This document shows, piece after piece, positions 44,685 to 53,878 of a stretch of DNA of 64,000 bases. The DNA comes from Solibacillus palustris (GTDB taxonomy: Bacteria > Bacillota > Bacilli > Bacillales_A > Planococcaceae), in the NCBI RefSeq assembly GCF_022549215.1, contig NZ_JAKZFC010000001.1:1-64000 (forward strand), read 5' to 3'. A model generated the notes under the pieces. The model was not told where the DNA came from. It did not search any database and saw nothing but the letters and a program-made list of their open reading frames with translations. Position 1 is the first letter of the stretch. The number at the start of each line of letters is the position of its first letter. A program made the position numbers and the translations under genes.

Positions 44685-44732
44685 AACAACGTCTACCGTA
44701 TCGAATTGTTATCGATGCATTAGACGTTGTTT
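44685..44732 (-). terminator. Hairpin after the 103-residue hypothetical gene
   Basis: A 12-bp perfect stem AAACAACGTCTA / TAGACGTTGTTT with a 24-nt loop. It lies between the 44766 gene and the Fur-box promoter; the T run is short. Confidence 0.55.
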
Positions 44733-44765
44733 AGATGAGTATTCACGTAATTTGTCTCCTCATTA

Positions 44766-45077
44766 TTAAATGATTTTCACATAAAAGTCGCGACCATTAG
44801 TTAATTCTAAAATCTCTGTTCCTTTTTCTCGTTTATAGTAGTCTGCAATAATAGTTGCCAAACCGCTATAGCCGTTTAATAACGTCCCTTGTTTAATTTC
44901 TTTTGCGATATTGTGGAAATCGAAGTATGCGATTATATCTTCGCTCATGCTGTTTAAAATATTCTCTATATCAATTAACGGAATATGCACACCGCGTGTA
45001 TAGCGACATTCGCGTTTGTACGTGTGGTGTTGAATGTTTACTGGTGTTGTTTCTGTAATCATAGACATTTGATTCAT
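44766..45077 (-). CDS. Hypothetical protein
   Basis: 103 residues, soluble (IPLIDIENILNSMSEDIIAYFDF..., then ELTNGRDFYVKII at the end). The start is ATG 45077 after AAGGGGGAC. It is monocistronic. I do not recognise the family. Confidence 0.65.
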   Translation of the reverse strand: MNQMSMITETTPVNIQHHTYKRECRYTRGVHIPLIDIENILNSMSEDIIAYFDFHNIAKEIKQGTLLNGYSGLATIIADYYKREKGTEILELTNGRDFYVKII

Positions 45078-45186
45078 AGAGTGTCCCCCTTAGATTGTAT
45101 TTATTTCTAAGTAAATTATACCTAAAAAATGAAAAACAATTAATTAGAAAATTAAATTAATTTAGAATTTTAGTGAAAATAATACT

Positions 45187-45744
45187 TTACCAATCTTCTC
45201 CACGTTGCAAATCTTCAGCGACCATTTGCAAATCGTAGGCATTTATGATGAAAAGTTCGTAATTTTCGTGGATTTCTTGATACTTTTGCACAAGGCGATG
45301 CACGTATTGTGGGGAGCCTTCGTTTTCTTCATCGTATACGAGTAGGGTAGCATCGGTATTATCAATGATGAATTTATCCTTTTCGATAAATTGCCAAGGA
45401 GCTTCATAAGGACGCTTTGTCACGCTAGTCGTAAAATTGGCCTCACTTATTATATGCATGTAAGTTGCTTGTTTATGCTCATTCCAATTTTTTTCTTGCT
45501 CTAAAAATGGGGTAATAATAGAGTATTTGAGTTCGGGGTATTCTTTTTTTAATTCAAGTACTACTTGAGCAGCCCATGTTTCAACCCCTTGTTGGCCGCT
45601 AATGACGATCCATTCTAGCCCATCCTCTAAAAAAAGGCGAAGTTGATTTTCGATGGCGGTTTTAATAATAACAACGCCTGGATGCTTGTCATTGAAAATT
45701 CCAAGCTCATGTGGTCGATAGCCTGTAATATAAAGTGATTTCAT
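45187..45744 (-). CDS. YpsA-family (DUF1273) SLOG-type protein
   Basis: 185 residues with the Rossmann-like nucleotide-binding pattern of the SLOG superfamily. The N-terminus SLYITGYRPHELGIF and the segment WIVISGQQGVETWAAQVVLE are diagnostic of YpsA. In Bacillus subtilis the protein affects cell division; ligand and biochemical role are unsettled. ATG 45744 follows GGAGGGATAT. Confidence 0.88.
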   Translation of the reverse strand: MKSLYITGYRPHELGIFNDKHPGVVIIKTAIENQLRLFLEDGLEWIVISGQQGVETWAAQVVLELKKEYPELKYSIITPFLEQEKNWNEHKQATYMHIISEANFTTSVTKRPYEAPWQFIEKDKFIIDNTDATLLVYDEENEGSPQYVHRLVQKYQEIHENYELFIINAYDLQMVAEDLQRGEDW

Positions 45745-45768
45745 ATATATCCCTCCGAAAAAGTGAAA

Positions 45769-45800
45769 AGGGCTGTGCTGAAGTGTATCAGTACAACCCT
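45769..45800 (-). terminator. Terminator of the MFS efflux gene
   Basis: The 13-bp stem AGGGCTGTGCTGA / TCAGTACAACCCT (two G-U pairs) is followed on the minus strand by TTTT. It lies between the MFS gene and ypsA. Confidence 0.75.
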
Positions 45801-45835
45801 GTTATGAAGATAGCAAGAATTTCTTTTTTCCCCTC

Positions 45836-45941
45836 GATCTTATCCCGCATTAAGGGACAGTAAGACGCCCATTTCAAGCTGACAAATGAAAGCTAATGCT
45901 CGGTGGGAATGAGGAATACCCCACCGATTAAAGTTTCACAT
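45836..45941 (-). repeat. Dispersed palindromic repeat A, copy 2
   Basis: Read on the minus strand it begins at the stop of the MFS gene (GTGAAACTTTAATCGGTGGG) and ends CCCTTAATGCGGGATAA, matching 6357-6504 except for a missing block of about 50 nt, which removes the first arm of the second hairpin. Confidence 0.8.
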
Positions 45942-47104
45942 TATCTGTACGAAGCAGGTTTCTTCCAAATAAGTGTTAATAAAATACCAAATACTAATAT
46001 AACCGTAGCAAAGTAATATGGATAGTTAATATCAATATCAAATAGGATTCCACCTAAAATGGGTCCAAAAATATTGGCAAGACTTGTAAACATCGAGTTC
46101 ATACCACCAACAAAACCTTGCTCATTGCCGGCAATTTTCGATAAATAACTCGTTACAGCTGGTCGGAATAAGTCAAAGCCAACAAATACGAAGCATGTTA
46201 CGAGTAAGATTGCGAAATAAGAGCTTACTGCCGTCATTAAAAATACTAAAATCGCTGATAAAATTAATGTATAGCGAATGAGTTTAATTTCACCCCATTT
46301 TTGTGCTAAACGTTCAAATAATGCAACTTGCGCAATCGCACCGAAAATGGCACCGCCTGTAATAATAATCGCGATATCCGTTGGTGTAAAGCCAAACTTA
46401 TGGTCAACGAATAAGCTAAAGAATGATTCAAACGCCGCTAAGCCGAATGATGCGACGAAAATTAAAATGAAGGCAATGAAGTACATTGGTGCAAAAATTC
46501 GCTTGAAGCCTGACTTTTGGTCTGGTGCACTTTCAACATTTTCCGCATTACGCTGTGGTTCTCTCAGTAAAATAAATGACAAAATGGCAGCTGTTGTACC
46601 AAGTGCCCCTGCAAAGTAGAATGGCACACGTGTACCAAAATCTGCTAAGAAGCCACCAATACCAGGTCCAATAATGAAGCCCGTACTAATTGCTGCACTC
46701 ATATAACCAAGTGCTTTTGGTCGTGTTTCCATTGTCGTAATATCTGCAATAAACGCAGTAACGGCAGGCATAATAAATGCCGCACTAATCCCACCAAGAA
46801 TACGAGAAATAAATAATACCTCAATGGTTTTCCCTAAACCGAATAAAAATTCCGAAAAACCGAAAATGAATAACCCTAAGACGATCATAATTTTTCGACC
46901 ATATTTATCAACCGCTTTACCAGCAAGTGGTGAAACGATTAGCTGTGAAATCGCAAATGCAGCTGTTAAATAACCAACTGTTGTGCCGTTAATGCCTAAC
47001 TCATTCATTAACGTTGGAAGTACTGGAATAACTAATCCGATCCCTAAAAAGGCGATGAATAAGTTTAAAAGCAGTAATCCTAACGTTACTTTGATTTCTT
47101 TCAT
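45941..47104 (-). CDS. NorA/Bmr-like MFS multidrug efflux pump
   Basis: A 12-helix proton-coupled drug exporter of 387 residues. The motif GKAVDKYGRKIMIVLG is MFS motif A, and GIGLVIPVLPTLMNELG and GFIIGPGIGGFLADFG (motif C, antiporter) mark the drug:H+ antiporter-1 group. The start is ATG 47104 after TAAGGAGAAAAC; upstream frame is open but without a better site. A MerR-family gene lies directly upstream on the same strand, and a MerR-type promoter sits between them, so inducible efflux is expected. Confidence 0.9.
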   Translation of the reverse strand: MKEIKVTLGLLLLNLFIAFLGIGLVIPVLPTLMNELGINGTTVGYLTAAFAISQLIVSPLAGKAVDKYGRKIMIVLGLFIFGFSEFLFGLGKTIEVLFISRILGGISAAFIMPAVTAFIADITTMETRPKALGYMSAAISTGFIIGPGIGGFLADFGTRVPFYFAGALGTTAAILSFILLREPQRNAENVESAPDQKSGFKRIFAPMYFIAFILIFVASFGLAAFESFFSLFVDHKFGFTPTDIAIIITGGAIFGAIAQVALFERLAQKWGEIKLIRYTLILSAILVFLMTAVSSYFAILLVTCFVFVGFDLFRPAVTSYLSKIAGNEQGFVGGMNSMFTSLANIFGPILGGILFDIDINYPYYFATVILVFGILLTLIWKKPASYR

Positions 47105-47161
47105 AGCTGTTTTCTCCTTACTTATGTTGCTAGAAATTTCGTGTTTAACCCGCACTTTCTA

Positions 47162-47192
47162 ACATAAACCCTATAGTTACTATAGAGTCAAT
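47162..47192 (-). promoter_or_regulatory. MerR-type promoter with 19-bp spacer and dyad
   Basis: On the minus strand, TTGACT (47192-47187), a 19-bp spacer containing the dyad CTATAG-TAA-CTATAG, and TATGTT (47167-47162). The over-long spacer with a central operator is the hallmark of promoters activated by MerR/BmrR-type proteins. Confidence 0.85.
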
Positions 47193-47221
47193 GAAACAGC
47201 ATTAAATTATTGTAAAAATAG

Positions 47222-48055
47222 TTAGGCAAGCAGTACTTTTAATTCAACGATAAATTTGTCTTCTTCATTTGGTGAATAATTAAGTGGCATAAAAATTTCA
47301 TAGACGGTAGGCACAATTTGTAACTGCTCGCTCTCAATATAATTGTAGAGCTTGTCATATTGTGCTAAATACGCCTCACGCGTAAAGATAAAGGCGACAC
47401 ATACATAACGACCAGCTGGAATCATCTGGACATTCATATCACTTGTTAAATGTGTGATATAGCGATCGGTAAGCAGTGGCGTAAAAATATGGCTATAAAA
47501 TAACGTATCTACATCATGGTACTGCTTATACGGATATATACAGCCGTAACGACTACTTAAAAAGCTGTTTTCGGTTTCTAACGTTTTAATCAGAGAACTA
47601 TAGTACACATTTGGTATATCAGAAACCGTGAGTCCCTTCGTTTGGATGGCTAATATACGCGAAGCTTCCTCAAATTTAATGTACACGGTATCCATTACAT
47701 CGATCGCGAGCTGTTCTTGCATTTGTTTTTTCGTTTTATAGAGCGTTTGCTGAATTTCATGTAGGCGGCTCATACGCTGTTCAATAACTTGCTCCTGCTG
47801 CTGCAAAAATGCGAGCAATTCATCAGGTGTAAACTGTTGTGCCGCTTTGATTTTATCTAGTGAGACGCCAATATATTTCAGTGACTTAATGATATCTAAA
47901 TAGTAAATTTGAGAATCTTTATAATAGCGATAATTAGTTTCCGGATCGACATAAGATGGCTTAAATAAATCGATTTGGTCGTAATAGCGTAGTGTCTGAA
48001 TCGAAATATTTGTCAGCTTGGCAACTTCACCGATTGAATAGTAGTTTTCTTCCAT
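47222..48055 (-). CDS. MerR-family regulator of the efflux gene
   Basis: 277 residues with the BmrR plan. The N-terminal winged helix is YYSIGEVAKLTNISIQTLRYYDQIDLF (residues 5-31; key part IQTLRYYDQ), a dimerisation coiled coil runs about 85-120, and a C-terminal GyrI-like effector-binding domain binds the inducer. It would twist the 19-bp-spacer promoter at 47162-47192 to switch on the MFS pump. ATG 48055; the ribosome binding site is TGGAGGG. Confidence 0.9.
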   Translation of the reverse strand: MEENYYSIGEVAKLTNISIQTLRYYDQIDLFKPSYVDPETNYRYYKDSQIYYLDIIKSLKYIGVSLDKIKAAQQFTPDELLAFLQQQEQVIEQRMSRLHEIQQTLYKTKKQMQEQLAIDVMDTVYIKFEEASRILAIQTKGLTVSDIPNVYYSSLIKTLETENSFLSSRYGCIYPYKQYHDVDTLFYSHIFTPLLTDRYITHLTSDMNVQMIPAGRYVCVAFIFTREAYLAQYDKLYNYIESEQLQIVPTVYEIFMPLNYSPNEEDKFIVELKVLLA

Positions 48056-48104
48056 AATGTATGTACCCTCCAGTAATCGACGTAGTGTATAGCTCCACTA
48101 TGGT

Positions 48105-48238
48105 CTTAACTTAATTCAGTGGGGGATGAGCCCCCACTGAATCAAGTTAAGCCCCGGCGGATGTCACAGATTTTTTAGAGGAGTTTTTCAAGTGAACTTG
48201 AAAACAATCTGGACGCAATTACGCCGAAGCGCAATTGA
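48105..48238 (+). repeat. Dispersed palindromic repeat B, copy 2 (with hairpin)
   Basis: The hairpin CTTAACTTAATTCAGTGGGG.. (48105-48125) pairs with 48131-48151; then the conserved block GGCGGATGTCACAGATTTT ending 48174, an 8-bp palindrome TTTTCAAG / CTTGAAAA (48185-48204), and AATCTGGACGCAATTA (48206-48221). It has the same orientation as the copy at 14682, with shared blocks and unrelated palindromes. Confidence 0.8.
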
Positions 48239-48240
48239 TT

Positions 48241-49425
48241 TTAATTGTACAACTCTTGCGCTATCGATACAGACTTTTTCTTACTATAATAATGGCCAAT
48301 AATTAAAATAATAAGAGCAACAGTTACAGTTCCACCTGCAAAAAGTAACGGAGCCTTAAAGGTTGCATAATACGTATCAAGACGGCCTGCGATGACAGGT
48401 CCAACAATTTGACCGAGTGCGTAAAATGTCGTTAACATCGATACTACGTAAGCGCTTTGCTGAGGGAAAAGCTGACGTGCATAGCCAGTGGACATTGTGA
48501 CAAGCCCAACGAATGTAAAGCCGTATAAAAATGCCGATAAAAGTACACTCCAAGCAGTTTGAGACAATACAGGTAGTAAAATACCAATAATTTGCATTGC
48601 ATAGGCAAGTGCCATCATTGAAATGGTCGAAAAGCGCGACATTAAGTGCATCCAAATTGGAGCAGATGGAATAGCCGCAATACCAACAACAACCCAACTA
48701 TAGCCCGCAAAGCTACGTAACGCCTCAATATTGTAAATGATATCGACTAAAAACGTACCTGTAATGATGTAGCCAAGTCCCTCTAAACCATAAGCGATGA
48801 TGAGCCACGGCATAAAGCCATACCAAATGGATGTTTGCTCACCTTTAGGGAGGGGTGCTTGGTTTGGCACAGTCAAACGTCGCCATAAAAATACCGTCGT
48901 TACCAAAAAGATTGCTGACATCATACCAAGCCCAATCCATGAGCCTTGCCATTGGACACGTACTTCAAAGAACGGTACAAGTAAACCAGAAAGCGCAATC
49001 CCAAAGCCAATACCACTAAACACATAACCACTCCAACGTGTCAGTAAATGTGTAGCTAAATAATCCATTACAATGCTAGATGTCAAAACAAAAATAAAGC
49101 CGCTTGTGAGCCCCATAATTAATCGTAATACAATCCAAATCATATAAGAATCAATGAACCCCATTAAAATAATTGATATTACATTGATTACTACATTTAA
49201 TAGTAGAAAATTCTTTTTAGCGCGGTAAATAAAGGCAGCTCCAAGTGCCCCGATAAAGTAACCTACATAATTACTCGATGCAAGCCAGCCACCTTGTGCA
49301 AATGATAAATTTTCATCTATGCGCATAAATGGTAACAAAGGTGTAAGAGCAAATCGGCTAATACCCATCGCCACCACCAAAAATAAAATCCCGCCAACAA
49401 TGACCCCCATATGTTGTCGATTCAT
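48241..49425 (-). CDS. YbfB/YjiJ-family MFS transporter
   Basis: A 394-residue, 12-helix transporter. The N-terminus VAMGISRFALTPLLPFMR is typical of the YbfB/YjiJ group of the major facilitator superfamily, substrates of which are unknown. ATG 49425 follows AAGGGGGAA. It is separate from the MerR gene, with repeat B copy 2 beyond its stop. Confidence 0.85.
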   Translation of the reverse strand: MNRQHMGVIVGGILFLVVAMGISRFALTPLLPFMRIDENLSFAQGGWLASSNYVGYFIGALGAAFIYRAKKNFLLLNVVINVISIILMGFIDSYMIWIVLRLIMGLTSGFIFVLTSSIVMDYLATHLLTRWSGYVFSGIGFGIALSGLLVPFFEVRVQWQGSWIGLGMMSAIFLVTTVFLWRRLTVPNQAPLPKGEQTSIWYGFMPWLIIAYGLEGLGYIITGTFLVDIIYNIEALRSFAGYSWVVVGIAAIPSAPIWMHLMSRFSTISMMALAYAMQIIGILLPVLSQTAWSVLLSAFLYGFTFVGLVTMSTGYARQLFPQQSAYVVSMLTTFYALGQIVGPVIAGRLDTYYATFKAPLLFAGGTVTVALIILIIGHYYSKKKSVSIAQELYN

Positions 49426-49518
49426 GAAAATTCCCCCTTATCAAACAATCCTCTTTAACGAATTATAGCATTATTGAATTTGGTAATAATAGAAGGATTT
49501 ACTGTATAAAAGAGAAAA

Positions 49519-49546
49519 AACCTAACTTTTCACCAAAAGTTAGGTT
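49519..49546 (-). terminator. Terminator overlapping the end of the small membrane gene
   Basis: The 12-bp perfect stem AACCTAACTTTT / AAAAGTTAGGTT with a 4-nt loop is followed by a T run on the minus strand. The stop codon lies inside the stem. Confidence 0.88.
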
Positions 49547-49970
49547 TCGATGTCATAAGCCAAATGAAAAAACACATGAGTGCGGTATATTTCCATGTTG
49601 CCACTTTGACCATATGAATATATGTATATTTTGAAAAGTCAGCACTTTTTGCAAAGTTCCTTGCTGGTTTAAATGCGCTTGCCATAAAATAAAGAGATGC
49701 CGTCATCGCAATATAAGTCACGATTAACCACGAACTTCCCCATGACCAACCACTAAAATGAATGAGCATCAGTCCTGTTGGTACGACATAATGCCCACCG
49801 TGTGCAACAGCACGCAAAACACCTTGTAAGGCATTTACATAGCTCAATGCTTCTGCTTCAGGTGCTTTTTTCATGCGACTTAATAATGGGAAAATAGCAA
49901 AAAGCGGACCGGTTGCGGCGACCGCACTTACGACGTGTGCAAATAATAGGAGTTTGTAAAGCAAATTCAT
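49530..49970 (-). CDS. Four-helix membrane protein, DUF2269-like
   Basis: 146 residues with four hydrophobic segments. The first contains LLFAHVVSAVAATGPLFAIF, whose His, with another in GGHYVVPTGLML, resembles the heme- or metal-ligand pattern of small membrane proteins related to CopD/DUF2269. The function is unknown. The start is ATG 49970 with a modest site (GTGAGGG). Confidence 0.6.
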   Translation of the reverse strand: MNLLYKLLLFAHVVSAVAATGPLFAIFPLLSRMKKAPEAEALSYVNALQGVLRAVAHGGHYVVPTGLMLIHFSGWSWGSSWLIVTYIAMTASLYFMASAFKPARNFAKSADFSKYTYIHMVKVATWKYTALMCFFIWLMTSKPNFW

Positions 49971-50017
49971 CCCTCACTAAACAATAATTACAGTTAGTGT
50001 AACACGAATGAAAAAGG

Positions 50018-50044
50018 CAAGCTACGTCCCCTTAACGTAGCTTG
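50018..50044 (-). terminator. Terminator of the OFA transporter gene
   Basis: The 9-bp perfect stem CAAGCTACG / CGTAGCTTG is followed on the minus strand by CCTTTTTC. Confidence 0.8.
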
Positions 50045-50055
50045 TCTCTAAACCC

Positions 50056-51321
50056 TTATGAATGTGCAGGTTTGCTTTCTCCCACTTGTTGTGTTTGTTC
50101 TTTTACACGCTGTTTTTTCATTTTGTTAACATCAGAACGTAGTAATAATGAAATACCGAATGAAATTGCGATTAAAACACTGAACACATAAAATACTGGT
50201 TCGTAGCTATTCGCTGCTTCATGAATCGTTGATACAATAATTGGACCAAAAATCCCGCCTAATGACCAAGTAGTTAGTAAGTACCCGTGAATAACACCAA
50301 GTTGTTTTGTACCAAATAAATCTGACGCAAAGGCTGGTAAGTTTGAGAATCCACCACCATAGCAACTAACAACTAAGAAAATAAATAGTTGGAATAAAAG
50401 AACGTTTGTTGTGAATGGTAATGTAATGAACGCGATCAACTGAATGACAAAGAAGATAACAAATACATTTTGACGACCAAAATAATCTGAAGCTGCAGCC
50501 CAAATTAAGCGACCACCACCGTTAAATAAGCCCATTAATCCAACCATTGTTGCCGCAGCTGCGACTGAAAGACCTACGATTTCTTGTGCCATTGGTGAGG
50601 CAACTGAAATCATCATTAAACCAGAAGTTACATTAATTAAATGCATTGACCAAAGCATCCAAAACTGCTTTGTTTTTACTGCTTCACGAGCTGACATTTG
50701 CGCAATTTCTGATGTTTTTACTTTACCTGAAGCAGTTGCTTCTTCTACATCACCCGGTTTTGGTGGGGCAATATATAAGGCACCTAGCATCATTAAAATG
50801 AAGTAGCTAATCCCCAATACAAAATAGGTATTGGAAATACCAATAGAAGCCATTAAGCTAACAGCAACCGGTGCAGTAATTAACGAACCTGAACCAAATC
50901 CTAGAACAGCCATCCCTGTCGCTAAACCGCGACGATTTGGGAACCATTTTACGAGCGTTGATACTGGAGAAATATAACCAATCCCCATCCCAAGACCGCT
51001 TAATAATCCGTATGTTAGCCAATAAAGGACAACAGAGTCTGAAAGAATGGCAACTCCAGCACCAGCTTGACCAAGTCCGAATAAAACAGCCGCAACCATG
51101 GCAGCTTTGCGAGGCCCTAATTTTTCTACGATACCACCAAATAATGCCGCCGAAAATCCGGCTAATCCCATCATGATTGTGAAAGCAATTGTAATTTGTG
51201 AAGCATCCCATCCAAGCTCTGTAGCAATTGGATTTTTATACACACTGTATGCATATGCTCCTCCGATGGATAAATGAATAGAAATTGCTGATGCAGCAAT
51301 TAACCAGCGATTCTTTTTCAT
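50056..51321 (-). CDS. OFA-family MFS transporter (oxalate/formate antiporter type)
   Basis: A 421-residue, 12-helix transporter. The N-terminus RWLIAASAISIHLSIGGAYA followed by YSVYKNP and the loop GLGMGIGYISPVSTLVKWF are diagnostic of the OFA group, which includes oxalate:formate exchangers, but substrates vary widely. The tail is basic and soluble (VNKMKKQRVKEQTQQVG). ATG 51321 follows AGGGGGAATTCT. It is a single gene with a terminator at 50018. Confidence 0.88.
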   Translation of the reverse strand: MKKNRWLIAASAISIHLSIGGAYAYSVYKNPIATELGWDASQITIAFTIMMGLAGFSAALFGGIVEKLGPRKAAMVAAVLFGLGQAGAGVAILSDSVVLYWLTYGLLSGLGMGIGYISPVSTLVKWFPNRRGLATGMAVLGFGSGSLITAPVAVSLMASIGISNTYFVLGISYFILMMLGALYIAPPKPGDVEEATASGKVKTSEIAQMSAREAVKTKQFWMLWSMHLINVTSGLMMISVASPMAQEIVGLSVAAAATMVGLMGLFNGGGRLIWAAASDYFGRQNVFVIFFVIQLIAFITLPFTTNVLLFQLFIFLVVSCYGGGFSNLPAFASDLFGTKQLGVIHGYLLTTWSLGGIFGPIIVSTIHEAANSYEPVFYVFSVLIAISFGISLLLRSDVNKMKKQRVKEQTQQVGESKPAHS

Positions 51322-52136
51322 AGAATTCCCCCTAATGCGTTTTATTTATCGTTTTGTACGATAATTTCTACCTGAAGTAGTTGTGTCAAAATGATGACTT
51401 TCCATGGCAATAACTTAACATCATTTTATTATGTTAGGCAAGTGAAATTTGTAAAATAAATTATGTCGAAAAAACATAAATATCTTTTTTGGAGAGTAAA
51501 AATTGTGCTTTACGTTGTAGATATTACTGGTTTTCCTTATGGAGAAACCCTTTAGTTTCAACGTTTATGAACATTTTTTGATAAAATAAAAATTGAGGAT
51601 AAGAGTTTTTAAAATAATAATAAAAAATATAAAAAAATAAATTAAATTGTACTTAAATAATTAAAATAGCTCAGTTTTACTTATAAATTCTAAAATAACA
51701 ACAAAAAAACTTCATATTTAGATACTATTGTTTTAATAATATAACAGTTACTAATACACATAGAAATAAATGCTTAATATAATTATGCATTGATAAATCA
51801 ACGTTTTTAACGATAATCTACAAAAAAATAGCCATAAAAAATGAAACAGTTTTTTTAAAGGTGAAACTGTTTATAACAGTTTAAGAAAAAAGGTATTTTT
51901 GAAGTTTCGAAGAATAAATTTACTTTTTGTAGAAATTATTTTGTAGTTAGAAACAGAGGAATTGGTTAATTTTTGGGTTGTTTAACCGGATATAAATTGG
52001 TGTTTTAATGTAAACAACACTGGATTTATCTATTGAATAAATATGCTTTCGAGAAAAAGGGGGAAAGAAAAAAAAATTGACGTTTGTTAGACAGTTCTCT
52101 AAAGTCAAAATAGTAATAAGAAACGAGGTTAGTAAG
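51322..52136. other. Long AT-rich intergenic region
   Basis: 815 nt with no supported gene on either strand. It contains the promoter areas of the divergent genes and short palindromes (GGTTTTCC / GGAGAAACC at 51530-51551; AAACAGTT / AACTGTTT around 51845-51872, with a further GTTTATAACAGTTT). I cannot assign these. Confidence 0.5.
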
Positions 52137-52748
52137 ATGAAACAATTAGATCCAAAACAACTAACAGAACGTGAAAATTATAAATTTTTGATTGGCTCGA
52201 TTATTCCAAGACCAATTGCATTCATAACATCAATATCAGAAGGTGGCATAGTGAATGCAGCGCCATTTAGTTTTTTTAATATTGTATCGTCAAATCCCCC
52301 GATGATTTCGGTGAGTATTCAGCGTAAAGCTGGACAAATGAAGGACACAGCACGCAATATCAAACAAAACGGTCAATTTGTAGTGCATATTGTTGATACA
52401 GACAATGTTGAGCAAGTGAATGAAACGGCTGCAAGTTTGCCCCCACATGAAAGTGAAGTGGATCGTGCACAATTTACATTAGTGGAAAGTACAAAAATAG
52501 CCGTACCAGGTGTAAAAGAATCGAAAGTGCGCTTTGAATGTGAACTTGAAACGGTATTAGAGCTTGGTGGCGACGAAAATAATGCCGGCTGTGACCTTAT
52601 CATCGGCAAAGTATTGTACTATCATATAGAAGATACCATTTACGAGGGCGGAAAAATTGATCCTGAGGCATTAGCAGCGATTAGCCGTTTGGCGGGCAAT
52701 GACTATGCAAAAATCGGGGAGCAATTCACGATTGAGCGCCCACAGTAA
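52137..52748 (+). CDS. Flavin-reductase-domain protein
   Basis: A 203-residue FMN-binding split-barrel protein of the flavin reductase/DIM6-NTAB family. SIIPRPIAFITSIS and NAAPFSFFNIVSSNPPMISV form the flavin site. Members are NAD(P)H:FMN reductases that supply monooxygenases, or stand-alone flavoproteins. The start is ATG 52137 (site GAGGTTAG); an upstream TTG frame is not needed. It heads an operon with the enolase-superfamily gene 17 nt downstream. Confidence 0.85.
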   Translation: MKQLDPKQLTERENYKFLIGSIIPRPIAFITSISEGGIVNAAPFSFFNIVSSNPPMISVSIQRKAGQMKDTARNIKQNGQFVVHIVDTDNVEQVNETAASLPPHESEVDRAQFTLVESTKIAVPGVKESKVRFECELETVLELGGDENNAGCDLIIGKVLYYHIEDTIYEGGKIDPEALAAISRLAGNDYAKIGEQFTIERPQ

Positions 52749-52765
52749 TTATAGGAGGCAACACC

Positions 52766-53878
52766 ATGTTAAAAATCAAATCAATCGAACTTTTTAATAT
52801 CGAATTACCATTAATAGAGCCATTTATCGTTAGTTACGGAACCTATCCAAATATGCCGTCAATTATTGTGAAAATGACGACAGAATGTGGCTTAGTTGGA
52901 TGGGGCGAGTCAGTTCCAGACGAACATGTAACAGGTGAATCATTAGAAGGCACATTTGCAGTATTAAAGCATACGTTAGCGCCTGCAATGATCGGCGAAA
53001 ACCCGATGAATTTTGAGCAAATTCATGCCAAAATGGATGCCTTAATTTATAGTGCTCCAGCAGCAAAGGCAGCAATTGATATTGCATGCTTTGATGTAGT
53101 CGGTAAAAAGCTAGGCGTACCGGCATATCAATTAACAGGCGGACGTTATCACGAAAAATTTCCAATTACGCACGTATTAAGTATTGGTACCCCTGAAAAA
53201 ATGGCCGATGAAGCAGCTGAACGTGTAGAAATGGGCTACAGCTCATTTAAAATGAAGGTTGGCCGTGATGTGGCAAGTGATGTTGCACGTATTCAAGCAG
53301 TACGCGCGCGAGTGGGAGATGCAATTGCAATTCGTGTCGACGTGAACCAAGGCTGGGTGAATAGCTCAACAACAATGCAGGCGGTGCGTGAGCTAGAAAA
53401 ATTAAATATCGACTGGCTAGAACAACCAGTGCGCGCAGATGATATTGATGGCATGGTTGAAATTAAAGCAAAAACATCCATTCCAGTGATGATTGATGAA
53501 GGCTTACGAGGCGTACGTGAAATGCGAGAAATTATTGCCAAACGTGCAGCCGATAAAGTAAACATTAAGCTAATGAAATGTGGTGGCATTTATCCAGCAA
53601 TGAAATTAGCTCATATGGCAGAAATGGCTGGTATGGAATGTCAAATTGGTTCGATGGTTGAATCGTCAGTCGGTTCTGCTGCTGGATTCCATGTGGCATT
53701 TTCAAATAAATCATTCACAAGTGTTGAGCTAACAGGCCCATTAAAGTTTTCAAAAGATATCGGAAACCTTCATTATAATGTGCCATTTATCCAGTTAACA
53801 GAGCGCGCGGGTCTTGGTGTCGATGTCGATGAGGTAATTTTAGCCGAATTAACGCGTGAGCAATATGTGGTGCAGTAA
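52766..53878 (+). CDS. Enolase-superfamily enzyme, dipeptide-epimerase/acyl-amino-acid-racemase type
   Basis: 370 residues in the muconate-lactonising subgroup. The catalytic bases are Lys162/Lys164 (FKMKVG) and Lys268 (NIKLMKCGG); metal ligands are Asp192 (RVDVNQGW), Glu219 (WLEQPV) and Asp244 (MIDEGLRG). The Lys-Lys arrangement allows racemisation or epimerisation at an alpha carbon, as in dipeptide epimerases, N-succinylamino-acid racemases or o-succinylbenzoate synthase; sequence alone does not choose. ATG 52766 follows ATAGGAGGC. The following acetyltransferase gene starts immediately after its stop. Confidence 0.85.
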   Translation: MLKIKSIELFNIELPLIEPFIVSYGTYPNMPSIIVKMTTECGLVGWGESVPDEHVTGESLEGTFAVLKHTLAPAMIGENPMNFEQIHAKMDALIYSAPAAKAAIDIACFDVVGKKLGVPAYQLTGGRYHEKFPITHVLSIGTPEKMADEAAERVEMGYSSFKMKVGRDVASDVARIQAVRARVGDAIAIRVDVNQGWVNSSTTMQAVRELEKLNIDWLEQPVRADDIDGMVEIKAKTSIPVMIDEGLRGVREMREIIAKRAADKVNIKLMKCGGIYPAMKLAHMAEMAGMECQIGSMVESSVGSAAGFHVAFSNKSFTSVELTGPLKFSKDIGNLHYNVPFIQLTERAGLGVDVDEVILAELTREQYVVQ

